Counted from the stretch's first letter, positions 35,064 through 45,984 are shown. The stretch: DNA of 64,000 bases from PALSA-968 sp964387075 (GCA_964387075.1 CAYLVB010000006.1:1-64000), one strand, 5' to 3'. Made by a program: numbers and translations. The notes: a model not told the origin generated them from the sequence alone.

Positions 35064-35843
35064 TCAGAGCATTTTCTTGATCACCCTCAAATGATGCGAG
35101 TATTTTTTGGTATCGCCGTTAAAGATGCCGTAATGATCCAGCTTATCGATGCGCACTTTCCCGGCAGCGTGGATTATTTGTCCGCCCTCGATGATCATGC
35201 CTACATGCGTGATCTTTCCTTCCTCGTTATCGAAGAAAGCAAGATCTCCGGGCTGTGATTCTTCCACGAAAGAAAGTGGCTCTCCCATTTCGGACTGTTG
35301 CCAGGCGTCGCGCTGAAGTTTTACGCCGTTAAGTTTAAAGATGAGCTGCGTAAAGCCCGAACAGTCTATACCAAACATTGTTCTCCCGCCCCACAGATAA
35401 GGCGCGTTGAGAAAAGGTTTTGCGCTTGCTACAAGTTTAGCGCGACTGATCTTTGCCGGATCGGGCAGGATATGGTCGCCGGTAAATTCGTATTCCTGGT
35501 TCTCGAGTTTCAGGCTTCTGCCGCGCAAAAAGGGCAATACACTTCCCTGTACCAGTGTTAGATCAGAAGAAGAACTTTTATGCCGCACTGTTTGAACGGT
35601 CGCTCCACACATAGGCTGTCGTGTTTTTTCAAGCAGTTCGAAAGTTGCAGGTTTGATAGGAAGAAATTGACGATTGCTGATCCAGCATTCGTAATTGTCG
35701 TAAGCAGTTTTGATATGCAACCACTCTTCGGTCTCAGCTAAAATAGTAAAGTGCTCTCCAAACAGGAGCTGGGTAACCAATTCGCTGCGGTGAGCGGGTT
35801 CCTTTCGGCAGGGAACTATACTTTGGTTACAGATACCGAACAT
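35064..35843 (-). CDS. NlpC/P60 family peptidoglycan hydrolase
   Basis: A 259-residue cell-wall peptidase. Two SH3-like segments (about 1-60 and 75-125) lead to an NlpC/P60 domain with the catalytic triad visible: Cys161 in FGIDCSGFTQLIF, His213 in KITHVGMII, and His225 in QIIHAAGKV. It resembles gamma-D-glutamyl-L-diamino acid endopeptidases (YkfC type). There is no clear signal peptide (MFGICNQSIVPCRKEP), so it may act on muropeptides in the cytoplasm during recycling; that is inference. The 80-nt gap upstream is filled by an inverted heptamer repeat. The 146 nt between its stop side and the delta-60 gene start show nothing clear. Confidence 0.92.
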   Translation of the reverse strand: MFGICNQSIVPCRKEPAHRSELVTQLLFGEHFTILAETEEWLHIKTAYDNYECWISNRQFLPIKPATFELLEKTRQPMCGATVQTVRHKSSSSDLTLVQGSVLPFLRGRSLKLENQEYEFTGDHILPDPAKISRAKLVASAKPFLNAPYLWGGRTMFGIDCSGFTQLIFKLNGVKLQRDAWQQSEMGEPLSFVEESQPGDLAFFDNEEGKITHVGMIIEGGQIIHAAGKVRIDKLDHYGIFNGDTKKYSHHLRVIKKML

Positions 35844-35925
35844 GAAAGTTTAAAGTTTGGAAGTTTAAAGTTAAGGATTAATATTAATTAAAAAAATCTT
35901 TAAACTTTGAACTTTAAACTTTTCT
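35844..35925. repeat. Inverted AAAGTTT heptamer repeat filling a gene gap
   Basis: Left arm AAAGTTT, AAAGTTT, GGAAGTTT, AAAGTTA (35845-35873); right arm CTTTAAA, CTTTGAA, CTTTAAA, CTTTTCT (35898-35925). The arms are reverse complements over about 26 nt with an A/T-rich loop. They start on the base after the NlpC start codon (minus strand) and end in the TAG stop of the thiolase gene. Confidence 0.9.
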
Positions 35926-37099
35926 AAACTCGTTCAACCACTATAGCGCTCGCTCCACCACCACCGTTGCAGATACCGGCTACGCCGTAACGTGCGTTCT
36001 GTTGCTTCAACACGTGTAATAAAGTTACGATGATGCGCGATCCCGAAGATCCTAAAGGATGCCCTAAAGAAACAGCGCCTCCATTGATATTTACTTTAGA
36101 AGCGTCGAGGTTCATCAATTTATTGTTTGCTAGTGATACTACCGAGAAAGCTTCATTGATCTCGAAGAAATTGATGTCGCTCATTTTCAATCCCGCTTTG
36201 GCAACCGCGGCAGGAATCGCTTTAGAAGGCGTTGTTGTGAACCACTCGGGAGCCTGCTCGGCATCGGCGTAAGAAAGTATTTTGGCCAAAGGCTTTAAAC
36301 CCAATTTCTCAGCTTTTTCTTTACTCATCAGAACAAGTGCAGAAGCACCATCGTTCAAAGTAGAAGCGTTCGCTGCCGTTATTGTGCCGGCTTTATCAAA
36401 CACAGGTTTCAAAGAGGGGATCTTCTCAAAACTCACCGCTTTGTATTCTTCATCTTCACTAACAGTAACATCTCCTTTACGGGTAGAAACCACCAAAGGA
36501 ACAACTTCCTCCGTGAATTTTCCTGCTTTCCAGGCATTGGCTGAACGCGTATAAGATTCAATAGCGAAAGCATCTTGCTCCTCGCGTGTAATTTTCATAT
36601 CCTTCGCGCAAAGCTCGGCCGAATTACCCATGTGGTTGTTATGATACACATCGGTCAAACCATCCTTCACCAATCCGTCAATAACGCTACCATGCCCCAA
36701 ACGATACCCGTTACGGGCATTATCGAGGTAATACGGAACCTGCGTCATGTTCTCCATGCCACCGGCAACGATCACATCGGCATCACCCAACATGATGTTC
36801 TGCGCGGCAATGATCACCGATTTCATTCCCGATGCGCAAACTTTATTGACAGTGGTGCACTGCGTTTCATTTGGCAGACCTGCGAATTTCGCGGCCTGGC
36901 GGGCGGGAGCTTGTCCCAGGTTTCCCTGCATCACGCAGCCCATATAAACCTGCTGCACTTCAGCGGGCGCTAATTTTATTTTATCAAGAGCGCCTTTGAT
37001 GGCGGCAGCTCCGAGTTTGGTGGCAGATACTGTGGCTAAAGCCCCGTTAAAAGAACCTATTGGCGTACGAACGGCGGAAACGATATATACTTCTTTCAT
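35924..37099 (-). CDS. Acetyl-CoA acetyltransferase (thiolase)
   Basis: A 391-residue thiolase II-type enzyme that condenses two acetyl-CoA, or works in reverse with 3-ketoacyl-CoA. Active-site residues: nucleophile Cys88 in VNKVCASGMKS, His347 in SLGHPLGSSG and Cys377 in CNGGGGAS. The start MKEVYIVSAVRTPIGSFNG and NEAFSVV segment (HEAF equivalent) are typical of AtoB-like biosynthetic thiolases. Cytoplasmic. Together with the acyl-CoA carboxylase at 40.3 kb it suggests short-chain acyl-CoA metabolism. Confidence 0.95.
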   Translation of the reverse strand: MKEVYIVSAVRTPIGSFNGALATVSATKLGAAAIKGALDKIKLAPAEVQQVYMGCVMQGNLGQAPARQAAKFAGLPNETQCTTVNKVCASGMKSVIIAAQNIMLGDADVIVAGGMENMTQVPYYLDNARNGYRLGHGSVIDGLVKDGLTDVYHNNHMGNSAELCAKDMKITREEQDAFAIESYTRSANAWKAGKFTEEVVPLVVSTRKGDVTVSEDEEYKAVSFEKIPSLKPVFDKAGTITAANASTLNDGASALVLMSKEKAEKLGLKPLAKILSYADAEQAPEWFTTTPSKAIPAAVAKAGLKMSDINFFEINEAFSVVSLANNKLMNLDASKVNINGGAVSLGHPLGSSGSRIIVTLLHVLKQQNARYGVAGICNGGGGASAIVVERV

Positions 37100-37185
37100 T
37101 GTTAATTTTTTAACTCGTCAAAAGTAACTTTTTAGGGGGATTGGCAAAAAATATTAGACGAATGTTATGAGCTGGATGACCGGTG

Positions 37186-37827
37186 TTAATTTATCATCAT
37201 TTTCTTAACAGAGCAAGCCTTTCCATCATCTAGCGAGATGAAATAAAGTCCTTGTGGGATATCGGCTTTGATGCCTGTTCTTTTTTCTTCTATTTTCACT
37301 TCTTTCACCACCCTCCCACTTATATCCAAAAGCTTCATGCGGCAGGAGGTTATCCTATCGGGCAAGGTGATCACAATTTGCTTTCCGTCCTGATCATAAT
37401 ACACGGAAGTATGGGCCAGTCCAAACGTTTGCGTTCCGCTCGATTGCATAACGGTAAAAACTACGCTTCCGTTACCGGTAGGAACCATTGGGCAATTACC
37501 GACAGTATCCTGCGCGGCCGAATACATGGTGGCCAGCGCCGTATAAGTACCTGCAGACAATAAACCTAAGCTAACTGTATCCTTGGTGTAATCAATGGCC
37601 GTTAGCATTCCCTGGCAGCGGTGAACATCCACCTGGTAAACATTTCCACCTAACGAGGTGGCGTTGGCCCCCACAAAAGTGGTTAACGTAGAAAAATATC
37701 CGTAAACAATTACCTTAACGGGGGTTGCCGTTGTAGGCATAGAAGGTATTACCCGCACCGAATCGATACTTTGTGCCACAGAGCCAAACCCAAAAAAGAG
37801 GAAGTATATGGCCAATTGTCTTTTCAT
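37186..37827 (-). CDS. Small T9SS type A cargo protein
   Basis: A 213-residue exported protein: signal peptide MKRQLAIYFLFFGFGSVAQS, a beta-rich domain (about 20-130) with two Cys-containing loops (VHRCQG, NCPMVP), then a sorting tail (DQDGKQIVITLPD, KLLDISGRVVKEVKIEEKRTG, GLYFISLDDGKACSVKKMMIN). I do not recognise the N-terminal domain. It is 32 nt downstream of the radical SAM gene on the same strand, so it may be co-transcribed. Confidence 0.85.
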   Translation of the reverse strand: MKRQLAIYFLFFGFGSVAQSIDSVRVIPSMPTTATPVKVIVYGYFSTLTTFVGANATSLGGNVYQVDVHRCQGMLTAIDYTKDTVSLGLLSAGTYTALATMYSAAQDTVGNCPMVPTGNGSVVFTVMQSSGTQTFGLAHTSVYYDQDGKQIVITLPDRITSCRMKLLDISGRVVKEVKIEEKRTGIKADIPQGLYFISLDDGKACSVKKMMIN

Positions 37828-37859
37828 CTGTTAACACAAAGATATTAAAAAAACGAATG

Positions 37860-38882
37860 CTATTGGCTGGTCCAGACCTCTGTGCCCTCGCTACAGTTTT
37901 GACAGATATCAATTTCCTTGCGGGATCTTAGTATAGAGGAGCGAAAATTATTATAAAGAGGGCTCTTCCAGAGCTCTTTAAAAGAAGTTTGTTTCACATC
38001 GCCCAAACGATGTTGCGCGTCCTTATCGAAACAACAAGGCACCACGATTCCGTCCCAGGTGATCACGCAGCCGCTCCACATGCGCCAGCACTGGTTGAGG
38101 AGTTTATTTTTCAAAGAGAACTTACCATCGCTTCCTTTTTGATAACGAGAGTACCTTTCATTTTCAGGAATGAGCGAATTTCCGTTCTCAAAATCGTAGA
38201 CCTGCGCGGTCTTGAATTTTATTTCGTCTACCCCGAGTTCCCTAGCAAGCCTTTCGGCATCCTGTATTTGATGCTCATTTGGTTTCACCACCAGGAATTG
38301 AAAGATGAGGTGTGGCGTTTTACTTTTCAGTTCTCTCTTCCATTTCACAATGTTCCTGGTTCCTTCAATTACTTTGGCAAGGTCTCCTCCTACCCGATAC
38401 TGCTGATACACTTCCTGCGTGGTGCCGTCAAGCGAGATGATCAGCTTATCCAATCCCGACTCAACGGTCCTCTTCGCGCTCTCATCATTGAGATAATGCG
38501 CATTGGTGGAAGTAAACGTGTAAATATTCTTGTTGGAAGCGTAATGGACCATGTCCAGGAAACCGGGATTGAGATAAGGTTCTCCCTGGAAATAAAAAGT
38601 TAAATAGATCAATGTATCGCTCAGTTCATCGATCGTTCTTTGAAACGCTTTTTGCTCGAGCATACCCGTGGGCCTTGTAAAAGAACGCAAACCGCTTGGA
38701 CATTCGGGACAACGCAGGTTGCAGCTGGTAGTAGGCTCAAAATTAAGGGTGAGCGGAAAACCCTTGTGTTTGTTCTTTTTGGTGATGCGCGAATAATGAT
38801 AGGAAGTGAACACGCGCAGCGCATTACCCAGCTTCCTGCCGCTGAGCTTTCTCAAAACGCCTATGTTCTCTGCAAAGCTCAT
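37860..38882 (-). CDS. Radical SAM/SPASM domain protein
   Basis: A 340-residue radical SAM protein. The [4Fe-4S] motif is CNLRCPEC (Cys54, Cys58, Cys61, CxxxCxxC), followed by the SAM-binding FYFQGEPYLNPGF region and SLDGTTQEVYQQYRVGG. The C-terminal SPASM region has CWRMWSGCVITWDGIVVPCC and ends with ICQNCSEG, giving extra cluster ligands. Such enzymes modify peptides or small molecules; no precursor peptide gene is evident nearby. Its ATG overlaps the stop of the TPR gene by 4 nt, indicating translational coupling with it. Confidence 0.92.
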   Translation of the reverse strand: MSFAENIGVLRKLSGRKLGNALRVFTSYHYSRITKKNKHKGFPLTLNFEPTTSCNLRCPECPSGLRSFTRPTGMLEQKAFQRTIDELSDTLIYLTFYFQGEPYLNPGFLDMVHYASNKNIYTFTSTNAHYLNDESAKRTVESGLDKLIISLDGTTQEVYQQYRVGGDLAKVIEGTRNIVKWKRELKSKTPHLIFQFLVVKPNEHQIQDAERLARELGVDEIKFKTAQVYDFENGNSLIPENERYSRYQKGSDGKFSLKNKLLNQCWRMWSGCVITWDGIVVPCCFDKDAQHRLGDVKQTSFKELWKSPLYNNFRSSILRSRKEIDICQNCSEGTEVWTSQ

Positions 38883-40258
38883 TTTTCCTTTTGTGCCAGC
38901 ATTCTTTTAATATAGATCTCTGAAGGCAATAAGGATTTCTGTATCCTTTCCGCATAGTGAATGCTATCAAGGATCTCCTTTTGCTTTACTTCCAGCTCAT
39001 CCTTTTGCATCGCGATGATCTTGTTTGCTTTTCGTATTCTTTTGACCTGCTGGTATAAGAGGCCGGCCACCAAGAGTACCAGCACAAAACCAGCGACAAA
39101 GATATTCCGGATAAGATCGGCGCGTTTCTCCTTTTCTGCATACACAAAAGCTTCCTTTCGCTGCGTTTCGGAGTGCAGGATGCTGTCCTGCTTCAACTTA
39201 CTGACAAAGCTCAGTCGACCGATCTCCTCTTTTTTGTCGAGCCCGTATAAACTATCCTTTAATACGTAATATCTTTCCTGCAATTCAAAGGCACGCTCGT
39301 AATTTCTCTTTTCCTTATAAATAATTATCAATTGCTCATCGGCACGCCTTTCCAATTCAATAAAATCCTTCTTAATGGATATGGCTCTCGCCGCCTCAAG
39401 GAACGAAAGTGCTTTCTCATTTTGCCCAAGCCGCGCATAGGTCTTTCCAAGATTGATGTCCGATTCAATGATCCCCTGGATCAGCGCGCCTGAAGTTTTT
39501 CTTAATTCGGCGCCTGCGGTAAAATATTCCAGGGCCAATTGATACTGTCCCCAATCGAAATACAAGGTACCCAGGTTATTCTGCACCTGCGCTATGCCCT
39601 GATCATCTTTGATCTCGTGCCGGATAGCCAGGCTGTTCCTGAAATATTGCAAGGCTTTGGCATACTCCTTCAGGCGCATATAATTTATGCCCAGGTTATT
39701 ATAAGTATTGCCCAGGTATTTTTTATTGCCTGCCTGTTTCACCAACGGCTCCATCTTTAAAAAATATTCGATGGCTAGCTGGTTCTTATCCAGATAAGAA
39801 TAAATGAGGGCGATATCCTTGAACAAAAGTATTCTGTCATTGACCACGGTAATACTTTTCTCCAGGATTAGGCACTTGTTGAAATAAACAAGGGCATTGG
39901 CCAGGTCGCTGGTCTCAAGGTAGGCCTGCCCGGCTTTAAAATTGGCCTTGAAAAGAAGTGAATCATTTTCAAGCGTGGCGGCGAGGGTCACAGCATCAAA
40001 AGTGTTTAAAAGCGACTTTTGTTTCTCGCCTTTCATCCTTGCCACATCGCTTTCGGCAAGCAGCAAATAAAATTTTGAGAGTGGCCCTTGCACATGTTTT
40101 TTAAGAAAGATAAATTCGGTTTGCGCGGCCGACAGGTTCTCGGACTGAACAACTTTATAGAACTCGCGGTAAAGAGAATCGGGATTTGACTGAGCCTGCT
40201 TTCCCTTTAAAAAAAAAGGAATAAGCGTGAGGCAAGCTATGTATCGTATCCGAAGCAT
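38879..40258 (-). CDS. TPR membrane protein ending where a SpoIIE phosphatase domain is expected
   Basis: A 459-residue protein: signal peptide (RIRYIACLTLIPFFLKGKQAQ), about seven TPR motifs (residues 60-320, for example GNTYNNLGINYMRLKEYAKAL), one transmembrane helix (about 385-408, IFVAGFVLVLLVAGLLYQQV), then a coiled coil ending KEILDSIHYAERIQKSLLPSE. In Bacteroidota that last phrase normally leads straight into a PP2C/SpoIIE phosphatase domain, yet here the protein ends 13 residues later and the radical SAM gene starts at once. It is either a truncated sensor or a naturally phosphatase-free form. Translationally coupled to the radical SAM gene. Confidence 0.9.
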   Translation of the reverse strand: MLRIRYIACLTLIPFFLKGKQAQSNPDSLYREFYKVVQSENLSAAQTEFIFLKKHVQGPLSKFYLLLAESDVARMKGEKQKSLLNTFDAVTLAATLENDSLLFKANFKAGQAYLETSDLANALVYFNKCLILEKSITVVNDRILLFKDIALIYSYLDKNQLAIEYFLKMEPLVKQAGNKKYLGNTYNNLGINYMRLKEYAKALQYFRNSLAIRHEIKDDQGIAQVQNNLGTLYFDWGQYQLALEYFTAGAELRKTSGALIQGIIESDINLGKTYARLGQNEKALSFLEAARAISIKKDFIELERRADEQLIIIYKEKRNYERAFELQERYYVLKDSLYGLDKKEEIGRLSFVSKLKQDSILHSETQRKEAFVYAEKEKRADLIRNIFVAGFVLVLLVAGLLYQQVKRIRKANKIIAMQKDELEVKQKEILDSIHYAERIQKSLLPSEIYIKRMLAQKEK

Positions 40259-40290
40259 AGCTATAAAAGTAGCGATTTTTGGCGAGAAGG

Positions 40291-41832
<1,542 letters not shown>

Positions 41833-41930
41833 TCGCGGGTTATCAGATTTACAAAGAAAAACAATCTTTTCGGTAAAAGAAAAATAAAATTCCCGCCACG
41901 CAGTGGCCTATTCGGCGGAAATAGAAGAGG

Positions 41931-43451
41931 TTATTTGCTGATTACCAGTTTTTTTACCTGCAGGTTGTTCAGCTTCACAAAATACACGCCCGACTGAAGG
42001 CCGTTTGTTTCCAGCGTGTATTCGGTGCCCGTACTATTCTTCATTTGATGCACCACCTGGCCGGCTGCATTGTAAACAGTAAGTGAACGTATCGCTTCCG
42101 GTGAAATTATCTTCACCTCACTTCCAGAGGCGGGGCTTGGGAACAAAACAAAATTCGCGCTTGCGTTACTCTCCTGAACTCCTACAAAACATCCCTGCGT
42201 GGCCAGTTCGTTCACCAGCGCCGTATTTCTCGCGCCAATAAAAGACTTGATGCCGGGCACTGTAAATGTCATCCCAGACGTAACGGTTACCGTATTATTA
42301 ATGTTGTTAAGGAAGTCGTTATACGTATAGAACTTCATCGTATCATTCTGCACATCCGCCATGATCATGTTCTTAATGCTGTCGATCTTCGGATCCATCA
42401 AAGCATTGGTGAAATAAGGCACCATATTACAGTACTGCACGGTAAGATCAGCTTTGTATTGCGTGTTGGCCAGCATTTTACTATATAGTGGCCTGTTGCT
42501 GGGGTTGTTCAGGTAATACATGCTCAGGTTCTGTATGGTGTTTACCGACATGCCCATGTTGAAATTTCCAAAAGCCTCGTTCAGATCCCATAAAATATAG
42601 TGGAAGACCAAATTGGTGCTGTCATCATATACATAATAGTTATGCCCCGAGCCCAGGTACGAATCGAGGTTGGCGAAAATATTGGTGAGGGCCCAGCTTT
42701 TAAGCACAGAAGTGGTGCGTATCACACTCTCCATCGAGTCATGGAAATTTGCGGTGGGGGTATTATTAATGTTGTCGATCAGGTGCACCAGGTCGCTCCA
42801 GTCATTCTGCGTCTCGTTGGTCTTTAACTCGTACTTGGTATAATAACTGCTTGGCGTGCTGTTGATCCATTTCAGGTCGCCGTTGGGATCTCCTTTAAAG
42901 AGGTTCCCCTTCTTATCCGTGAAGTTTTTGCCTAAATAGGTCTTGTCGATCTCCTCCACCAGGGTGTATAAGCCCCAGTACGCATTGTTCAGGTACACGC
43001 GCGCGTAGGTGCAACGTGGGGAATTGGCGCCCATCTGGTTGGCAAAATCGCACATCAGCTTTTCGCGCATGAAGCTGGGGTCCTTGAAAACGTTATTGAG
43101 ATTGAATTTTTTCAAGCCATCGTGTCTTTGTCCGCTCACGTATTCATCGATCCCCACTTTCATGGATTTCTTTTTGCTGTTGTTATTATAAGAGGAATTT
43201 CCTTTTAACTTGACCCCTATGGTATCGTAGACAGTTCCATCAATGGTTAATTTGCAGCGCATATAGATATCCGCGGTATAGTTGGCCACCAGCGAATCCC
43301 ACCAGCCTGTTTGGGTAAAATCGAGGTACACATCGTGCACAATGGCGGCACCGAACAAAGCATTTCCGGCCGTGCTTTGAGAACGGCTTAGCGTTGGAGA
43401 AAGAAACAATAAGAGAGCAGCGATCCTCGACAAGATAATTTTATAATTCAT
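41931..43451 (-). CDS. CotH kinase family protein with T9SS type A sorting tail
   Basis: A 506-residue exported protein; I start it at ATG 43451 (MNYKIILSRIAALLLFLSPTLSRSQ), giving a signal peptide, since the upstream extension to 43490 overlaps repeat DNA. The CotH domain spans about 40-370: GVKLKGNSSYNNNSKKKSMKV, FNLNNVFKDPSFMREKLMCD, WGLYTLVEEIDKTYL and the late DLNEAFGNFNM. CotH family proteins are atypical protein kinases. The tail starts FVLFPSPASGSEVKII and ends GVYFVKLNNLQVKKLVISK. Its substrate is unknown; action on surface proteins is inferred from export. Confidence 0.92.
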   Translation of the reverse strand: MNYKIILSRIAALLLFLSPTLSRSQSTAGNALFGAAIVHDVYLDFTQTGWWDSLVANYTADIYMRCKLTIDGTVYDTIGVKLKGNSSYNNNSKKKSMKVGIDEYVSGQRHDGLKKFNLNNVFKDPSFMREKLMCDFANQMGANSPRCTYARVYLNNAYWGLYTLVEEIDKTYLGKNFTDKKGNLFKGDPNGDLKWINSTPSSYYTKYELKTNETQNDWSDLVHLIDNINNTPTANFHDSMESVIRTTSVLKSWALTNIFANLDSYLGSGHNYYVYDDSTNLVFHYILWDLNEAFGNFNMGMSVNTIQNLSMYYLNNPSNRPLYSKMLANTQYKADLTVQYCNMVPYFTNALMDPKIDSIKNMIMADVQNDTMKFYTYNDFLNNINNTVTVTSGMTFTVPGIKSFIGARNTALVNELATQGCFVGVQESNASANFVLFPSPASGSEVKIISPEAIRSLTVYNAAGQVVHQMKNSTGTEYTLETNGLQSGVYFVKLNNLQVKKLVISK

Positions 43452-43456
43452 AGATC

Positions 43457-43469
43457 TGATTTGATAATT
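43457..43469. repeat. Copy of the TGATTTGATAATT repeat core
   Basis: Exact 13-nt match with 28541-28553, lying 5 nt upstream of the CotH start codon, so it is part of that gene's leader. Confidence 0.6.
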
Positions 43470-43563
43470 AAAAGTAGCAAAATATTCCACGTACGCCCCT
43501 CTTTAGAGGTAAATACCGCAATTTTTAAGGTTAATAGGTAGCAAAAGAAGCTTTATCTATTCC

Positions 43564-43595
43564 TTTTGAGGATATACAAAAATCTCCTATCTTCG
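43564..43595 (+). promoter_or_regulatory. Bacteroidota-type promoter for the ABC ATPase gene
   Basis: TTTTG at 43564-43568 and TATCTTCG at 43588-43595 with a 19-nt spacer, against the consensus TTTG-N19-TAnnTTTG (one mismatch). The ATG is at 43618. Confidence 0.5.
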
Positions 43596-43617
43596 TGAGA
43601 TTGAGAGTGTAGCGCCT

Positions 43618-45426
43618 ATGATAAAGAAGGATGTCCTTTTAGAGATAAAGAATTTAATTACCGAGTTCAAAACGGAGAGCGAGATCATTAAAGCCGTTAA
43701 CAACGTCTCCTTTACTTTGCATCGTGGAGAGACCATCGGTATCGTAGGAGAATCCGGATCCGGCAAATCAGTAACGGCCCTTTCGGCCATGCAGCTTATT
43801 CCTAATCCTCCCGGGCGCATCACTTCGGGCCAGATCATTTATCATTCGCCGGAAAAAGGACCTGTTGATCTCACCAAAGTTTCGGCGCAGGAAATGCGCA
43901 GCTTCCGCGGCAATGAACTGGCCATGATCTTCCAGGAACCCATGACCTCCCTCAACCCGGTGTATACCTGCGGCGAGCAAGTGATGGAAGCACTCATCCT
44001 GCACCAAAAGATCTCAAAGAAAGAAGCCCGCCTGAAAACGCTGGAGCTTTTCAATAAAGTAAAACTACCACGCCCCGACCAGATACTCGACGCTTACCCG
44101 CACCAGATATCGGGCGGACAAAAACAGCGCGTAATGATAGCGATGGCGATGAGCTGCAACCCGGCCATCCTTATTGCCGACGAGCCTACAACCGCGCTCG
44201 ACGTTACGGTGCAAAAAACAATATTAGACCTGATGCTCGACCTGCAACGCGAGCAGAACATGGGCATTCTTTTTATTACACACGATCTTGGCGTAATAGC
44301 CGAGTTAGCCGATAAAGTGGTGGTGATGTATAAAGGGCAAATTGTGGAACAGGGGCCCGTGATGGAAATTTTCAGTAACCCGCAACACCCCTATACCAAA
44401 GGATTGCTCGCCTGTCGCCCGCCGCTCGATAAACGTTTGCATCATCTGCCAACCGTATCCGATTTCATGGAGCTGAATATGGATGGTGAGATCGTGGAGA
44501 AAACGCAGACCGTACAGGAAGCCTTGAACAGCGCGATGGTGACCCGGGAAGATCGTGAGAAATTGCATGCTGAACTTTACGCGCGCCCAAAGATCCTGGA
44601 GGTACGCAATTTAAAAACGTACTTCCCTATCAACAAGAGCCTCTTTGGCAAGGCATCCGACCATGTGAAAGCCGTTGACGACGTTAGCTTTGATGTTTTC
44701 GAAGGAGAAACGCTGGGACTTGTAGGAGAATCCGGTTGCGGAAAGACCACACTGGGAAGAACGATCTTAAGACTGGTTGAGCCGACTTCGGGACTGATCA
44801 CTTTCAAGAAACAGGATATTACCGAGATACCGAATGAAGAGATGCGGGCTTTGCGCCGCAACATGCAGATCATCTTCCAGGACCCTTATTCATCGCTCAA
44901 CCCACGCATCACCATTGGTGAGGCATTGATGGAACCCATGAAAGTGCATAAACTGCATAAGAACGACAGGGAGCGCAAAGAAAGAGTGATGCACCTGCTG
45001 GAAAAAGTAAATATGACCGATAAGCAGTTCTACCGGTATCCGCATGAGTTCAGCGGCGGACAGAGGCAGCGTATCTGTATTGCGCGCGCTTTGGCGTTGA
45101 ATCCGCAGTTCATTATCTGTGATGAGTCGGTGAGCGCTTTGGACGTATCGGTGCAGGCCCAGGTATTGAACCTGCTGAATGATCTGAAGAAAGAATTCAA
45201 ATTCACCTATATATTCATTTCGCACGACCTGAGCGTAGTGAAGTTCATGAGCGACCGCATGGTGGTGATGAACGAAGGAAAGATCGTGGAGATGGGCGAC
45301 GCGGATACCATCTGTAATAACCCGCAGAGCGAATACACCCAGAAACTCATCAATTCCATTCCGAAAGGAAGGCTGGAGGACATCAAGGCTTCTATCAACA
45401 AGAAGAAAGAACTATCCTTACTATAA
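43618..45426 (+). CDS. ABC transporter, two fused ATPase domains (peptide/nickel import type)
   Basis: A 602-residue fusion of two ATP-binding cassettes of the Dpp/Opp/YejF kind. First cassette: Walker A GESGSGKSVTAL, signature ISGGQKQRVMIAMA, Walker B ILIADEPTTALD. Second: Walker A GESGCGKTTLGR, signature FSGGQRQRICIARA, Walker B FIICDESVSALD. Each is followed by the oligopeptide-type C-terminal extension (HPYTKGLLACRPPLD and SEYTQKLINSIPKG). It powers uptake of peptides or similar solutes; permease and binding protein genes are not next to it. The cobalamin adenosyltransferase gene begins on the base after its stop. Confidence 0.95.
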   Translation: MIKKDVLLEIKNLITEFKTESEIIKAVNNVSFTLHRGETIGIVGESGSGKSVTALSAMQLIPNPPGRITSGQIIYHSPEKGPVDLTKVSAQEMRSFRGNELAMIFQEPMTSLNPVYTCGEQVMEALILHQKISKKEARLKTLELFNKVKLPRPDQILDAYPHQISGGQKQRVMIAMAMSCNPAILIADEPTTALDVTVQKTILDLMLDLQREQNMGILFITHDLGVIAELADKVVVMYKGQIVEQGPVMEIFSNPQHPYTKGLLACRPPLDKRLHHLPTVSDFMELNMDGEIVEKTQTVQEALNSAMVTREDREKLHAELYARPKILEVRNLKTYFPINKSLFGKASDHVKAVDDVSFDVFEGETLGLVGESGCGKTTLGRTILRLVEPTSGLITFKKQDITEIPNEEMRALRRNMQIIFQDPYSSLNPRITIGEALMEPMKVHKLHKNDRERKERVMHLLEKVNMTDKQFYRYPHEFSGGQRQRICIARALALNPQFIICDESVSALDVSVQAQVLNLLNDLKKEFKFTYIFISHDLSVVKFMSDRMVVMNEGKIVEMGDADTICNNPQSEYTQKLINSIPKGRLEDIKASINKKKELSLL

Positions 45427-45984
45427 ATGGCTTTGCGCATTTATACCAAGACCGGCGATAAAGGAGAGACCTCTTTGATAGGCGGCACCCGTTTACCCAA
45501 ACATCATATACGTATTGAGGCTTATGGCAATGTAGATGAGTTGAACTCCTGGATAGGCCTTTTGCGCGACCAGGCCATTGACAAACGCCCTATTGAAACA
45601 TTACTCGAGATACAGGACCGTCTTTTTACCATTGGTTCTTTGCTGGCCTCGGATCCCGAAAAGGAAAGCAAGATGAAATTGCCCGAGGTAAAGGAAGCCG
45701 ATATCACCTTGCTGGAAAAAGAGATCGACGCCATGGAAGAAAAGCTGCCTCCGATGAAGAGCTTTGTTTTGCCGGGCGGAAATACGATCGTTTCTTATTG
45801 CCACATTGCCCGCTGTGTTTGTCGCCGTGCCGAGCGCGCTGTGCTGCGGGTGGCGGAGAACGAAAAGGTGGAAGAGCTCGTTTATAAATACCTGAACCGA
45901 CTTTCCGATTATTTGTTTGTGCTTTCGCGCAAGCTATCGCATGACCTTGGTGCAAATGAGACGCCCTGGGTGCCGCGGGTTTAA
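45427..45984 (+). CDS. Cob(I)yrinic acid a,c-diamide adenosyltransferase (PduO/MMAB type)
   Basis: A 185-residue ATP:corrinoid adenosyltransferase making adenosylcobalamin. Diagnostic parts: RIYTKTGDKGETSLIGG (ATP-binding start), YGNVDELNSWIG, FVLPGGN, CHIARCVCRRAERAV and LNRLSDYLFVLSR. Length matches the PduO N-terminal domain or mitochondrial MMAB. The ATG follows the ABC stop codon directly (TAAATG), so the two are coupled. It would supply methylmalonyl-CoA mutase, which fits the nearby acyl-CoA carboxylase beta chain, though the mutase is not in the window. Confidence 0.95.
   Translation: MALRIYTKTGDKGETSLIGGTRLPKHHIRIEAYGNVDELNSWIGLLRDQAIDKRPIETLLEIQDRLFTIGSLLASDPEKESKMKLPEVKEADITLLEKEIDAMEEKLPPMKSFVLPGGNTIVSYCHIARCVCRRAERAVLRVAENEKVEELVYKYLNRLSDYLFVLSRKLSHDLGANETPWVPRV

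Noticed and set aside
38879..40258. Frameshifted SpoIIE phosphatase
   Set aside because: The sequence after the stop is fully occupied by an intact radical SAM gene, with no phosphatase motifs in any frame.
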